This document shows positions 34,724-46,505 of a stretch of DNA of 64,000 nucleotides, in pieces. Under the pieces are notes generated by a model that made no database searches, was not told the origin of the DNA, and was given only the letters and a program-made list of their open reading frames with translations. Made by a program: the position numbers and the translations under genes. The DNA lies in assembly GCA_026545765.1 (NCBI GenBank), contig CM048841.1, forward strand, positions 95,809,352 to 95,873,351, written 5' to 3'. The stretch's first letter is position 1. Every line of letters starts with the position of its first letter. Source of the DNA: Plantago major. Taxonomy: Eukaryota; Streptophyta; Magnoliopsida; Lamiales; Plantaginaceae.

Positions 34724-36925
34724 TCAGATCAGTCTCAATGTATGCATTGCCATCCCTAGTCCTTTAGAGTTGGTGTAGAGAATCAGCTGAAGTTCCTTTA
34801 CACACTCTATCATTTGGGGCCTCTCCCTACTGTCTGTTTGGACGCAACGTGATGCCAGGTTTGCAAATAATGCTATTGATTCCATGGTATAGCTACTCCG
34901 CGCCATATCTGGATCAACGATCCTTTTCAATTTTTTCTTGTCGTTCAATATATGCCTAACCTGTGGAATTTCGGTGACTGATATTTAGGATTGAAACGGA
35001 TCATTATAGATTGGTTTAGGAAAATGACATGCTGTTGTACCTGGAGTACCAAGTTCTGATCATGTGGTCCTTGGTTGAGGTCCACCGCTCTCCTTCCAGT
35101 CAAAAGCTCGAGCAGAACGACTCCAAATGCATAGACGTCGCTTTGTAGTGTGAGTTTTCCTGTCTGTTGCCAAGGTAAATATATCCATTGTTCAGTCTCT
35201 CCCCCCATTTATAATCAAAGATAGCTAAAGATCAGATGCCGCCTAGTTCCTATTTAGTAATCATGCAGTATCTTTTACTTGAGTTGCTTGCACTGAAATT
35301 TAGGTTAATCATTGAAACTAGTTACATTCAGTAAGTTAAGACATACTAGTGAAAATAGAAGACTCTGATAATTTCATTCTCTTTTACTGCTATCCATTAA
35401 AGAGCTGTAGCCTGTAGGTGACTCTACATGTGTTTCAACTTTTGTCTGGAGTAATGAACTAGAATGGAATGTGATCAAGATATTTTCTTTTTATAGCATC
35501 AAACGGGAATCTCTGATTAAATTTTTATGTTTTTGCTATTTCTGTTTATAAAGTTGTACTTGCAGTAGTTGATTCTTATACTTAACTCATTAGCTTGTCT
35601 AGTCTAATTCTCGGAAAAAAGGCTTGTCTAGCTTTGTTATTCCAAGTTGGCATATAGAACCTGAGTTATGATTACTAAGAAACTTTCAGAACATTACTAT
35701 GAGTCAGTAAGTTTCCATATAACATTGTATCTCATCTAGGAGAAGAAAGAACCATACCAAGGTGTACTCCGGATCAAAGTAGCCGAAAGTGCCCAACACT
35801 CTGGCTGTCATACAAGTGTCCTGTCCCTCAGGCATCAATTTGGCTAGGCCAAAATCTGATATCTGCTTCCATCCTCTCATCATAAATAACGATGCGCCTC
35901 ATAAACACATATATCGCTTTTATCTAGCTTACAAGAATTTCAAGGAGTAGAAATTTCTTACCTTTGCTTCCAAGTTATCATCGAGAAGGATATTGGTAGA
36001 CTTAAAGTCCCTATGAAGGATAGGTATCCCAACAGCTGAACTCGAGTGAAGGTATGTGAGTCCTCTTGCTGCTCCTATAGCCACTTTGAGCCTCGTTGGC
36101 CAATCCATCTTTACTTCTTTAAGTCCTATAATTCCTGAGAGTTATGTTTAGAGTTGAAATAAGAATTTGGGAAAAACATTAGGGAAAGAGTCTTGAGCTC
36201 AAGCCTATAGTGTATAACAGTAGTTACTTAGAAGTTCACAGTGATTGTGAATGATTTTTTTAAATTTGTTTTTTATTTTTTGCTTGAATAGACCTACCGC
36301 TTAGATGATCTTGAAGGTTTCCTTTATGCATATATTCATAAACCAGAAACCTTTGCTTCCCATCTGCACAGTATCCTATTAAGTTCACTAGATTAGGATG
36401 ATTCAATCTGCTCAAGATATCAACCTCAACCCGAAACTCTCGTTCCCCTTCTGCTTCCCTCAGTGGTGGTAGCGCCATTTTCTTGATTGCCACAATCTGT
36501 AGAGATAGATTGACTTGTTGGGTGAAACTATTAACTGGTATGCATTGTTGATGAGAAAAAGGGCAAGAACGTACGTACCTCTCCTGATCTGAGAGTGCCT
36601 TTATACACTTTACCGAAACCTCCTTTGCCAAGAAAGTTTCCTTCACTGAAAGAACATGTAGCCTCTTCCATTTCCTTAACTGTGTAAACTGCTGATGCAT
36701 TTCTTCTTTTTGCCGGCGGGTTTCTGCTGCTTTCGATCTGCCAACACTCTACAGATTTGTAAATCCCTGAAAAGCATATCATAATCAATCTCTATTGTCA
36801 GCAGTGAATATAATATTGTGATGAGAATCAGACTTAGATAAAGAAAGAAAGGTACAGGGATTGATGTGATCCTCAGACTTGCTTCGCCTACGCTTGTTCC
36901 ATGCAGAGACTAACCCGAAAGGCAT
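34724..36925 (-). CDS. PBL28: Receptor-like cytoplasmic kinase, PBL28 type
   Basis: Seven exons join in frame with GT-AG introns: 36925-36856, 36766-36579, 36496-36298, 36134-35962, 35862-35758, 35163-35041 and 34960-34724; 364 residues. It begins [27 protein letters not shown], a signature of the Arabidopsis PBL28 protein. Kinase features are complete: glycine loop [11 protein letters not shown] (70-80), VAIK lysine 91, HRDFKSTN with Asp195, DFG at 213-215, [14 protein letters not shown] activation segment and [21 protein letters not shown]. No signal peptide or membrane segment is present, so it acts in the cytosol or at the membrane face. RLCK-VII members relay signals from surface receptors; the exact input of PBL28 is not settled. 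The HRD and DFG residues predict an active kinase. From memory the Arabidopsis gene is At1g24030. Confidence 0.94.
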
Positions 36926-37758
36926 TATTTTATTGGTTTTCGTGTTGATCTACAAGAGAGTACTAGTCTGGAAATACAGGGTTCTGTGCAGAACCATACT
37001 CTTTAGAGTATGAAGTGGCTGAATATTGTTAAGTAGTAGTAAGAGAATCATGATATGAGTATGTACAAAGCAAGGAGTTAGCTTTGTGAAATATACTCAA
37101 CGTACTTAGAATAACAAGTTTGATATTCCAACAACCAAGAAGGTTTTTCACTTGAAGAAAAAGAATAAAGGGAATGAAAGTTGTTATTACTTGCCTTAAA
37201 ATGAGAAGTATTGGCTTCGTGGGGTTAGTGTCTGATAAGGAAATACAAGCTGCAAGTTCTTGGTGTAAAACTTGCATTTTGTCAATCTCTGTTTAGAAAA
37301 AAACAGAATCTTGTTGAGAGGTTGTTTTCAGTGTGTAGTAGAAATAGGTCATCCTTATATTCCTTAAACTTGTCTTCATCTTATTTCGAACATCTTTAAT
37401 GAAGTTATCAACAGGACTCGACTCTCAAGTTCGAGCATTGTGGATGTAAAACCAGTCGTTAGGAGATCCGTCCCCTTAAAAAGGGTATGAACAGTGTTCG
37501 ACCGGATAAGCCGCACTGATTTTGATGGAAAAAAAAACAGCTATGGAGTTCTTTCAATAACAAAAGGGAAAAAGGAATCTTGGGAGAGAAATATTTGTCA
37601 ATTTATTTACCAGCAGCTTGTAGGATTTGACTAGACTGGACTAACGAATTCTTGGATTGCTTATCTTGCAAATAAATGAGGTTAGCTAGCTACACAAAAA
37701 GGTCTCATCACCTAAACTATATATCATGTAATCTAACTGGACCATGCTTTGCATTACC
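36926..37758. other. Kinase gene upstream region
   Basis: It contains the presumed leader and promoter of the PBL28-like gene on the minus strand. An upstream leader intron is possible because the sequence at 37029-37310 is less repetitive, but I cannot prove it. No other gene seen. Confidence 0.4.
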
Positions 37759-38137
37759 AACATTCTGAGTCCCATATTGTGCTATCTGAGATGGGCTTAG
37801 GATTCGGGTTACCGGATGCTGTTCCGATCAGATGGGTATTCGGAGTTCGAGTACTTGTATCTCGAAAATATTTCATTTTCGAGATACAGGTCCGGGAACA
37901 AAGGATTAACACCCGAAGCCCAACGGTTACCTGATTAATATGATATCATTTTCAGGTTAAACCACCCTGAAAGAAATGAACAGTGAAATAGACTTAATTT
38001 GGAAGTCTGCTACTGTGAAATAGAGTAAGATTTTTAGGTTGCCGACCTAACAAAAGAATTATTTTACTGGTAGTTAATATAAAATAGAGTAAGTTTTTAC
38101 TACCAAAAGAACTATACATACATTTATATAAGTTGTA

Positions 38138-38392
38138 GTACTCCTTCCGTCCCGCAGAATTTCATACATTTGCCATTTTTAGTCGTCCCACAGAACTTCA
38201 TACATTAGCAAAAAAGGAAGCTACCCCACACTCAACAAATAATAAACAATCTCAACTTTACATTCAAATTACACATTTTGCCACTAAAAGTACACTTTTT
38301 CCCACATTTTTTATATTCTATCATTACTTTAACTTTTCGCATAAAACTGCGCGCTAACCCTAATGTATGAAGTTCTCCGGACGGAGGGAGTA
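38138..38392. repeat. S1 Stowaway-like MITE specific to unit 1
   Basis: Ends CTCCTTCCGTCCCGC and GGACGGAGGGAG, flanked by TA. Unit 2 has the uninterrupted site at about 42885 (TTGTAGC), so the insertion probably followed the duplication. Confidence 0.82.
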
Positions 38393-38680
38393 GCATTTTA
38401 ACCGAAATATAATTATTTGATAGAACTATTACAAAGATCCAGTTCCATTACTTTCCACACGATAAGGTTTTGGACTCCCCAATGAAGTTGCCATTGTTGG
38501 TTAGGGAGGGAGGTTGGGGAGGATTAGAGAATAAATTGATTTCACCATGTCTACATGTTCGAATATTTTTTATCCAATGAAGTTGAAATGAGGGATCGTA
38601 CCACTTGTACATTCAATGGATGGGGAGGTTAAAAGTGAAGGAAAAGAATACAAAATAAATTGATTTCACCATCATAGAGG

Positions 38681-39050
38681 TTGTTTGTCAAACGGTTAAA
38701 ATTCGATTTTAATCGAGTCATCCTTCTCATCCTGTTTGCTATACGAATTTAATCGCGTTGAACATTGACCGTTTTTAATCACCAACTATTTTCAATTAAA
38801 TTAATTTTTATCTTTCTACACACTATTTTTCTCTCACTTTACCAACTATTTAAACCACAAATAATTTTAAAAACTATTACACACATCACTTCACTCTTAG
38901 TCTACACATACTATATAACAACCCTATTAAACACATAAAACTTTAATTACACTCCAAACACAATTTTTCGACACCCAATTATAATTCAGTTACTATTCAC
39001 ATTTAAAACTCAATAAAAAGCCGGTCCATTTTAATCGGTTCCCAAACAAC
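38681..39050. repeat. N1 MITE-like element in unit 1
   Basis: Ends TTGTTTGTCAAACGGTTAAAA and the inverse TTTTAATCGGTTCCCAAACAA. Orientation is opposite to 16449-16843. Present in both duplication units, so it predates the duplication. Confidence 0.75.
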
Positions 39051-39362
39051 AACTGCATATTCGAGTTGTTTTTCATTATTTCTTTTTATTAATGTGATGA
39101 ATTATTTCAATTTGTAACAGTCTCCAACCACCAATGTGTACTTTTCATTTATTATTACATTGAAAGGGTAATTCTATTCAATGCACCTTTCGTCCTTTCA
39201 ACAAATTCCTGCAACATTATATCAAATGTTGCACATCAATTACTGAGATTGTTGATTGTTGCCAAGCTCAACTCAACTCATATTTATATATTGGAATATT
39301 AATATATATAAATCTAACAAGTTCTAGTTCGCAGTTGATATGAGATGTTGTCGTGGTAGTTC

Positions 39363-39457
39363 TCTTCATCTGAAAACTCATTAATTCAGTTCAAATTAGA
39401 TTTGCTTAGTTGTTTTTTATATTACAATAAGTTTAGTCCAATTTTATTCAGACGAAG
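39363..39457. repeat. CTTCATCTGAA foldback copy in unit 1
   Basis: Begins CTCTTCATCTGAA and ends TTCAGACGAAG; about 95 bp. The counterpart in unit 2 is at 44713-44815. Confidence 0.6.
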
Positions 39458-39970
39458 ATAACATAGCCTTATCAGGTTTCGTATCTTAACAAAGATAATC
39501 TTCAACTCGTATTTAATTTTCACTCGAATGGTCACTCCATTGTCCCTAAAGAGTATGCAATCTGCCACTGTAGACTTTACACATAGGTAATTCTATCATT
39601 ATGGACCGCTATGGCAGAAGAACCTTCAATGCAGATAACCTACTAAATTCTTAATCATCAATGCTTCTAATTGTACAATTCTCCATTAATTCACATGTAA
39701 AACATAGGTTTATATTTCTAACAGTCTAATACATGAAATATGTAGCTTTAATCACAGAATCTAAGTTGGAATTTCACATCTGGTATTTCATCCACAGGAA
39801 CAAGATGAGGCCTCATAAAGCAAAAATAGTGGTTACTTGTTACTAGTTGGAAATTATTTTCATTCAATGCTCTTTTTTTATGTTCAATGGTTGGCACCTA
39901 CATGATACATGGCAAAAGAAACTAATTTACCTTTTCCAATTTTCCTTTACTATGTGTACATTCATATGCC

Positions 39971-39978
39971 TATATAAA
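39971..39978 (+). promoter_or_regulatory. TATA box of the first MLP gene
   Basis: TATATAAA lies 78 bp before the start codon. It is conserved at 45411-45418 before the sister gene within a well-conserved promoter. Confidence 0.7.
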
Positions 39979-40055
39979 CCAGCCTAGTTATAGGCATATG
40001 AGCATCAAGTTCACTAGCAAACAAAGAAGAAAAGATACATACAAATTCTTGAAAA

Positions 40056-40747
40056 ATGGCATCCAAGCTTGAAGTTGAAGTTGAGCTCAAATCTGATGCA
40101 GAGAAGATATGGAAAAGCCTCGGAGACTCAGCTACTCTGTTCCCCAAGGCTTTCCCTGATGACTACGAAAGCATCGAGATTTTGGAAGGTGACGGCTTGT
40201 CCGTTGGCTCGGTTCGCTTGGTTAAGTTCCCTTCAGGTAAGAACTATGCTGCACTTTTTGCATTTTTTAAATACGTTGGAAATTGTATCCGCTATCTTTC
40301 AGTGTGCACTACGTAAATTCTTGTATTACGTCAGAGAGACTGCAAACCATGTAAGCTAAGTTAAACTGCACATAGTGCGACAGGTCCAGACTCTGATCTA
40401 GATTACATTAGTCATCTATTTTAACCTATCCTTTAACAATGGATTACATGACAAATATCCACAACATTGCAGGGAAATCGCCAGTCACGACGTCGAAGGA
40501 GAAGTTTGAATCATTGGATGAAGAGAAGAAGACAATGAGTTACATTGTGATAGAAGGTGATGTGTTGAAATACTACAAGAACTTCAAGGTTAATCTTGCT
40601 GTGACTCCAAAGGCTGATGGAAGCTCAGTGAAATGGTCCTGCGAATTCGACAAGGCTAGTGATGAAGTGCCTAACCCTGATGCTATGAAGGACTTTGCTG
40701 TCAAGCTCTTCCAGGATATGGATGCTTATCTCCTCAAATTAGCTTGA
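40056..40747 (+). CDS. Major latex protein-like (Bet v 1 family), copy A1
   Basis: Two exons, 40056-40236 and 40473-40747, intron 236 bp in phase 1 at the family's standard place, giving 151 residues. The sequence has the MLP pattern: MASKLEVEVELKSDAEKIWKSL, LEGDGLSVGSVRLVKFPSG (the MLP form of the Gly-rich loop), SLDEEKKTMSYIVIEGDVLKYYKNFK, SSVKWSCEFDKASDEVP and the C-terminal helix VKLFQDMDAYLLKLA. The START-like Bet v 1 fold makes a pocket for hydrophobic ligands; MLP roles include stress response, ABA signalling and long-distance movement of small molecules. No signal peptide, so cytosolic. Copy B1 (45496-46189) encodes the same protein except one residue (Ser to Pro at the exon junction region). 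The best Arabidopsis relative by position is At1g24020 (MLP423). Confidence 0.93.
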
Positions 40748-41339
40748 ACATCGACATGCTGGTCAAGTTTAAGTATAGACATCACATTTAGTACTCTGTG
40801 TTTTGGTTTGGTCTAGATCTCTGGCACTTTTGATAAATAACAACCTTACTCTCTAGGACAATGCTAATCATGTTCTTGGATGAGGTTAATGAATAAGTGA
40901 TGTAATTTCATATGCAGTGGAATAATAAAATGCTCTAGCATTGATCTTATTGATGAATTTTCTATTTAGTTTAAGTGCAAATAATGCCACTCAAGATTAT
41001 GCAAATCAGTTTCTTGGTATCTTAGACCCGGGCCAATACCACTGATAGCACCGCGTGCTATAGCAGCGGGACCACAAGCTACAGTGATAGGTGATATCCC
41101 TGGTGTCTAAAAAAATTCCATTTTCTTGTAGGTGCAAAAATCAAGATATGTCAATTAATTTGGATATTTTTTTTTTAAATGTATGGCTGATACTAGTCGA
41201 TTGTTACAGGCCAAAACAATGATACTAGGAAATTTGTTATCTACATATACATCCACATTTTCCAAGATTGAAATCACACATACTAACAAGTAATAACATC
41301 CAAAAAGAAGAAATAACTATTACAAGAAAGACTTGTGCA
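40748..41339. other. Spacer between A1 and A2, with a short repeat
   Basis: Contains the A1 3' UTR and, at about 41023-41115, a GACCCGGGCC...GGTGTCTAA segment related to the 127-bp MITE family at 44463-44589. The A2 leader has an ACATATACATCC motif shared with B2 and C. Confidence 0.55.
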
Positions 41340-41888
41340 ATGGCAACAAAGCTTGAATTTGAAGTTGAGGCAAAATCCAGTGCAGACAAAATATGGGCTA
41401 GCTTAACTTATGAATGCATGACACTGATGCCAAAAGCCCTGCCTCATATCTACCAGAGTTTCGAGGCCCTTGAGGGCGATGGAACGTCTGCTGGTTCCAC
41501 CCGTTTAATCAAGTTTACTCCTGGTATATAATATTCACATCTTGCTTATGTTTTCTGGATGATATGAAAATTTATATGTCACGCTTTAACTTAATGTTTA
41601 TTTGTTGAGGCAGGATTTTCGGGGATGTTAAGTGTCACAGAGAAGGTTGAATCCGTTGATGAAGAGAACAAGACAATGTGTTACACCATATCACATGGGG
41701 AAATCTTGAACTACCTCAACAACTTCAAGTCCATATTTTCTGTAAATTCGAAAGAAGATGGATCTTCTTTCGTGAAATTCAATGCCGAATTCGACAATGT
41801 AAGTGAGGAAATTGATGGTGCGGATCTCTACAAGGAGTTTGTTCACAAGGTTCTCCATGATTTGGATGCTTATTTTCTCAAGGCTTGA
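41340..41888 (+). CDS. Major latex protein-like (Bet v 1 family), copy A2
   Basis: Two exons, 41340-41523 and 41614-41888, 90-bp intron in phase 1, giving 152 residues. It starts MATKLEFEVEAKSSADKIWASL, has LEGDGTSAGSTRLIKFTPG for the loop region, then SVDEENKTMCYTISHGEILNYLNNFKSIFSV, SFVKFNAEFDNVSEEIDG and the helix FVHKVLHDLDAYFLKA. It belongs to a second MLP subtype clearly diverged from A1/B1; closer relatives are B2 (broken) and C. An upstream in-frame ATG at 41268 exists in the leader, but the family start is at 41340. The frame is fully open and both splice sites are canonical, so it is probably functional. Confidence 0.9.
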
Positions 41889-42505
41889 ACGCTCAAACTA
41901 AATGAAAAGGGAAGAAGTTTTATCTGATTTTGGTAAATGGTAAGGGTCTGAGTCTGAATGTATTTATTTCCGTTGGGTTGAAATATAATTGTTGATGGTT
42001 TTTCTTTTTCATATTTAAAATATTTTTGTTGAGTCGAACAAATTATAGGATACATAGATAAATATGAAAAATGACCTATTTCTGAAAAATCTATCTCGTG
42101 ATCTCTTAATTACCAGATGTATGGTCAAATAGGAGACATACCATTTCACAATGATATGATCCTAAATTCCTAATTCTAGAAGTAAAAGAAATATACCAAT
42201 GGTGATATAAATACCAAATACATGAGAATTGACATTTGAACAAAATTCTCCAACTTCAAGAGAAACACCAACATAAGCGGATTAAATTAAATGTTTCTCG
42301 GGTTGTATTTGTTTAAGCGAGCATCCCAATTTCTATTTATACTATCTCAATCATGGTAAAAAAAATGTTAGTGTTTATTTGGCAAGCGATCAAAATCACC
42401 AAAACTTGATTAAAAACACTTAAAATTATTTATTTTAACCTGAGTTTTATAATTTTAATCGACTGCCATGAAGAAAGAAAAAAAAGAACATGATTTCCAA
42501 CTAGT
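41889..42505. other. Trailing spacer of unit 1 and junction with unit 2
   Basis: Matches 51440-52030 closely. It includes a small N1-related stretch (about 42375-42468). The junction with unit 2 lies at 42495-42506. Confidence 0.7.
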
Positions 42506-43168
42506 AACATTCTGAGTCCCATATTGTGCTATCTGAGATGGGCTTAGGATTCGGGTTACCGGAGGCTGTTCCGATCAGATGGGTATTCGGAGTTCGAGTA
42601 CCTGTATCTCGAAAATATTTCATTTTCGAGATACAGGTCCAGGAACAAATGATTAACACCCGAAGCCCAACAGGTACCCGATTAATATGATATCATTTTC
42701 AGGTTAAACCACCCTGAAAGAAATGAACAGTGAAATAAACTTAATTTGGAAGTCTGTTACTGTGAAATAGAGTAAGATTTTTAGGTTGCCGACCTAACAA
42801 AAGAATTATCTTACTGGTAGTTAATATAAAATAGAGTAAGTTTTTACTATCAAAAGAACTACCATACATTTATACAAGTTGTAGCTTTTTTTAAACGATA
42901 TATATTTATTTGATAGAACTATTAAAAAGATCCAGTTCCAATACTTTTCACTATAAGGTTCTGGCCTCCCTAATGAAAGTTGAATTCGTCGTTTGGAAGT
43001 TGGGGAGGGTTAGAGAATAAATTGATTTCACCATCTCTACATGTTCGAATATTTTTTACCCAATGAAGTTTAAATGAGGGATCATACCACTTGTACATTC
43101 GATGGATGGGGAGGTTAAAAGTGAAGTAAAAAAATACAAAATAAATTGATTTCACCATCACTGCGAGG

Positions 43169-44276
43169 TTGTTTGTCAAGCGGTTAAAATTCGGTTTTAA
43201 TTGAATTATCCTTCTCATCCTGTTTGCCATACGGTTTAAATCTCGTTGAACAGTGTCCATTTTTAATCACCACTATTCACAATTCAATTAAATTTTATCT
43301 TTCTACATAGTACTATTTTTCTCTCACTTTACTTCTTCATTTATCATAACAACCTTAAACTAATCAAATTATTACTTTTTCATACCCTCCTATGAAGGGC
43401 GTTCTCAAAATTAACCCCCATAGATTGAAAATTACGGATTAGAAACAACTAATGACAAACAATTACATTTAGGTCCATTTTTTGGTTGACCAAACTCATT
43501 TTCCAAAAGAAACCAAACAAGCCTTAAAGTTTCTTTAAAAACAATAAAAAAATAATAAAATTGGTGGAGCATAGGTTCTGCCATTAATGGCGGAGCTTCT
43601 GCTCCGCATCCGCCACTAATAGAAGCTCCACCAGAAAGCCTACAATTTAATTTTTTTTAATAATAATTTAAAATGATATAAAGTTTCATTTTTATTTTTT
43701 ACCAATGAAACTATCCAGCTTGCTTTCACATGAAACCAATTAAATTAACATTGAAACTAATACTTAATGTTGAAACTTACACACATGTCGATTATAATGT
43801 TAGTGAAACGAATGTTGAAACTAACTTTTGAAACAAATACATTTGGTGCTGAAACTAGTGAAACTGTGCTTAAACTAATGAAACAAACATTATTGGCGGA
43901 GTCTGCGAGAAAGCGTCCAATTTGATTTTTTTTAAATAATAATTTAAAATGATATAAGGTCTAATTTTTAATTTTTTTACTTAAGGTCTGTTTGGTCTAA
44001 TCTTTTGGAGAGCACAAAAATGATTTTGGACCAAAACGTAATTGTTAATCTATTGAGGTTTATTGTGTAATTAGAGACGCTAATAAAGTAGTAAAAAGAT
44101 ATCTCCCCCAATCTTAAAAACTCTTACACACATCACTTCACTCTTACACACCATATATAACAACCCTATAAAATTTTAATTTCATCCCAAACACAATTTT
44201 TCAAAACCCAATTATAATTCAGTTACTATTCACATTTAAACCCAAAATCTGATCCATTTTAATCGCTTTCCAAACA
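43169..44276. repeat. N1 element of unit 2, split by a nested foldback
   Basis: The ends match 38681-39050. The middle, about 43390-44100, is foreign: its arms (TTTAGGTCCATTTTTTGG and the inverse CCAAAACG...) are inverted repeats. Inside are smaller hairpins (GGCGGAGCTTCTGCTCCG) and repeated GAAACTA words. Unit 1 lacks this block. Confidence 0.75.
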
Positions 44277-44462
44277 GTCACTTTATATTCGAGTTGTTTT
44301 TTATTATTTCTTTTCTTAATGTGATGAATTATTTCAATTTGTAACAGTCTCCAACCACCAATGTGTACTTTCCATTTATTATTATTACATTGAAAGGGTA
44401 ATTCTATTCAATTCACCTTTCGTCCTTTCAACAAATTCCTGCAACATTGATATCAAATGTTG

Positions 44463-44589
44463 GGTTTGTTAGACACTATTCGCTCCCCTAATGATCTAAT
44501 TACTCACTGTAGCAGCGGGTTCCACACGTGGATGCCCACTTCTACAGTGAGAGGGTGTGACCATTAGGGGGTCTAGTGTCTAATTTTTC
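44463..44589. repeat. 127-bp MITE with 9-bp target duplication
   Basis: Ends GTTAGACACTATTCGCTCCCC and the inverse GGGGGTCTAGTGTCTAA. CAAATGTTG is present on both sides (44454-44462 and 44590-44598), and only once at the empty site in unit 1 near 39230-39239. A 9-bp duplication suits Mutator-like transposition. Confidence 0.85.
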
Positions 44590-44712
44590 CAAATGTTGCA
44601 CATCAATTACTGAGATTGTTGCTTGTTGCCAAGCTAACTCATTTATATATTGTAGTATCAATATAAATCAACAACTTATACGCAGTTGATATGAAATGTT
44701 GTCATGGTAGTT

Positions 44713-44815
44713 CTCTTTATCTGAAAATTCATTAATTTCAGTTCAGATTAGATTTGCTTAGTTGGTTTATATACTACAAATAAGTTTAGTTCAATTCAGT
44801 TATGTTCAGATGAAG
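44713..44815. repeat. CTTCATCTGAA foldback copy in unit 2
   Basis: Counterpart of 39363-39457, ends CTCTTTATCTGAA and TTCAGATGAAG. Confidence 0.6.
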
Positions 44816-45410
44816 ATAACAGAGCCTTATTAGGTTTCGTATCTTAACAAAGACAATCTCCAACCCGTATTTGATTTTCACTTGAATGGCTCACTCCACT
44901 GTCCTTAAAGATGTTGAAATCCACCATGAATGCAGTAGATTTTACACATCTCAACAAGTTCTAGTGTTCTAACGCGTAGATGTGATGTAATTCTATGGAC
45001 CGCTATGGCAGAAGAACCTTCAATGCAGATACCTACTCAATTCTTGAATCATCAATGCTTCTAATTGTACAATTCTCCATTAATTCACATGTAAACCAGA
45101 GGACTATTAGCAATACAGAGTATTCAACAAGTGATTTATATTTCTAATAGTCTAATACATGAAATATATAGCAGCTTTAATCACACAATCTATGTTGGAA
45201 CTTCCCATCTGGCATTTTTATCCAAAGGAAAAGATCAAGACTATCTCATAAAGCAAAAATAGTGGTTACCTGTTACTTGTTACTGGTTGGAAATTATTTT
45301 CATTCAATGCTCTTTTTTTATGTTCAATGGTTGGCACCTACATGATACATGGCAAAAGAAATTAATTTGCTTTTTTCAATTTTCCTTTACCATGTGTACA
45401 TTCATATACC

Positions 45411-45418
45411 TATATAAA
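45411..45418 (+). promoter_or_regulatory. TATA box of MLP copy B1
   Basis: TATATAAA at the same spacing as before A1, in a promoter that is almost identical over the last 150 bp. Confidence 0.7.
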
Positions 45419-45495
45419 CCAGCCTAGTTATAGCCATATGAGCATCAAGTTCACTAGCAAACAAAGAAGAAAAGATATATACAAGTTCTTGAAAA

Positions 45496-46189
45496 ATGGC
45501 ATCCAAGCTTGAAGTTGAAGTTGAGCTCAAATCTGATGCAGAGAAGATATGGAAAAGCCTCGGAGACTCAGCTACTCTGTTCCCCAAGGCTTTCCCTGAT
45601 GACTACGAAAGCATCGAGATTTTGGAAGGCGACGGCTTGTCCGTTGGCTCGGTTCGCTTGGTTAAGTTCCCTCCAGGTAAGAACTATGCTGCACTTTTTG
45701 CATTTTTTTAAATACGTTGGATATCTGTATCCGCTATCTTTCAGTGTGCACTGGGTAAATCCTCGTATTACGTCTGAGAGACTGCAAACCATGTAAGCTA
45801 AGTTAAACTGCACATAGTGCTACAGGTCCAGACTCTAATCTAGATTACATTAGTCATCTATTTTAACCTATCCTTTAACAATGGATTACATGACAAATAT
45901 CCACAACATTGCAGGGAAATCGCCAGTCACGACGTCGAAGGAGAAGTTTGAATCATTGGATGAAGAGAAGAAGACAATGAGTTACATTGTGATAGAAGGT
46001 GATGTGTTGAAATACTACAAGAACTTCAAGGTTAATCTTGCTGTGACTCCAAAGGCTGATGGAAGCTCAGTGAAATGGTCCTGCGAATTCGACAAGGCTA
46101 GTGATGAAGTGCCTAACCCTGATGCTATGAAGGACTTTGCTGTCAAGCTCTTCCAGGATATGGATGCTTATCTCCTCAAATTAGCTTGA
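45496..46189 (+). CDS. Major latex protein-like (Bet v 1 family), copy B1
   Basis: Two exons, 45496-45676 and 45915-46189, 238-bp intron, 151 residues. It is the tandem duplicate of A1. By eye the coding parts differ at two bases only: one silent change in the GDG region and Ser to Pro in FPPG. The introns differ at about nine positions plus a small indel, all in the upstream half. Exon 2 and the end of the intron appear identical. Both genes have the same TATA box and leader, so both are probably expressed. Function as for A1. The near identity means short reads will not separate the two copies well. Confidence 0.93.
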
Positions 46190-46505
46190 ACATCAAGGAC
46201 ATGCTGGTCAAGTTTAAGTATAGACATCACATTTAGTACTATGTGTTTTGGTTTGGTCTAGATCTCTGGCACTTTTGATAAATAACAACCTTAATCTCTA
46301 GGACAATGGTAATCATGTTCCTGGATGAGGTTAATGAATAAGTGATGTAATTTCATATGCAGTGGAATAATAAAATGCTCGAGCATTGATCTTATTGCTG
46401 AATTTTCTATTTAGTTTAAGTTCAAATAATTCCACTAAGATTATGCAAATACTTTCTTGGTTTCATAGATCCCGGGGCACTACCAGCCTATCACTGGTAG
46501 CACCC
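46190..46505. other. 3' flank of B1
   Basis: Matches the A1 3' flank, ending in a CCCGGGGCAC segment of the 127-bp MITE family that is split by the solo LTR. Confidence 0.6.

Larger units (their letters stand above)
37759..42495 (+). repeat. Tandem duplication unit 1 of the MLP cluster
   Basis: Starting at AACATTCTGAGTCCC, this unit of about 4.74 kb is repeated from 42506 onward in the same order: leading spacer, N1 element, CTTCATCTGAA foldback, MLP gene of type 1, MLP gene of type 2, trailing spacer ending AAAGAACATGA. It contains a Stowaway MITE (38138-38392) missing from unit 2. Confidence 0.9.

Noticed and set aside
39962-40147. Minus-strand ORF conserved in both MLP units (also 45402-45587)
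   Set aside because: Antisense to MLP exon 1; its conservation follows from the duplication.
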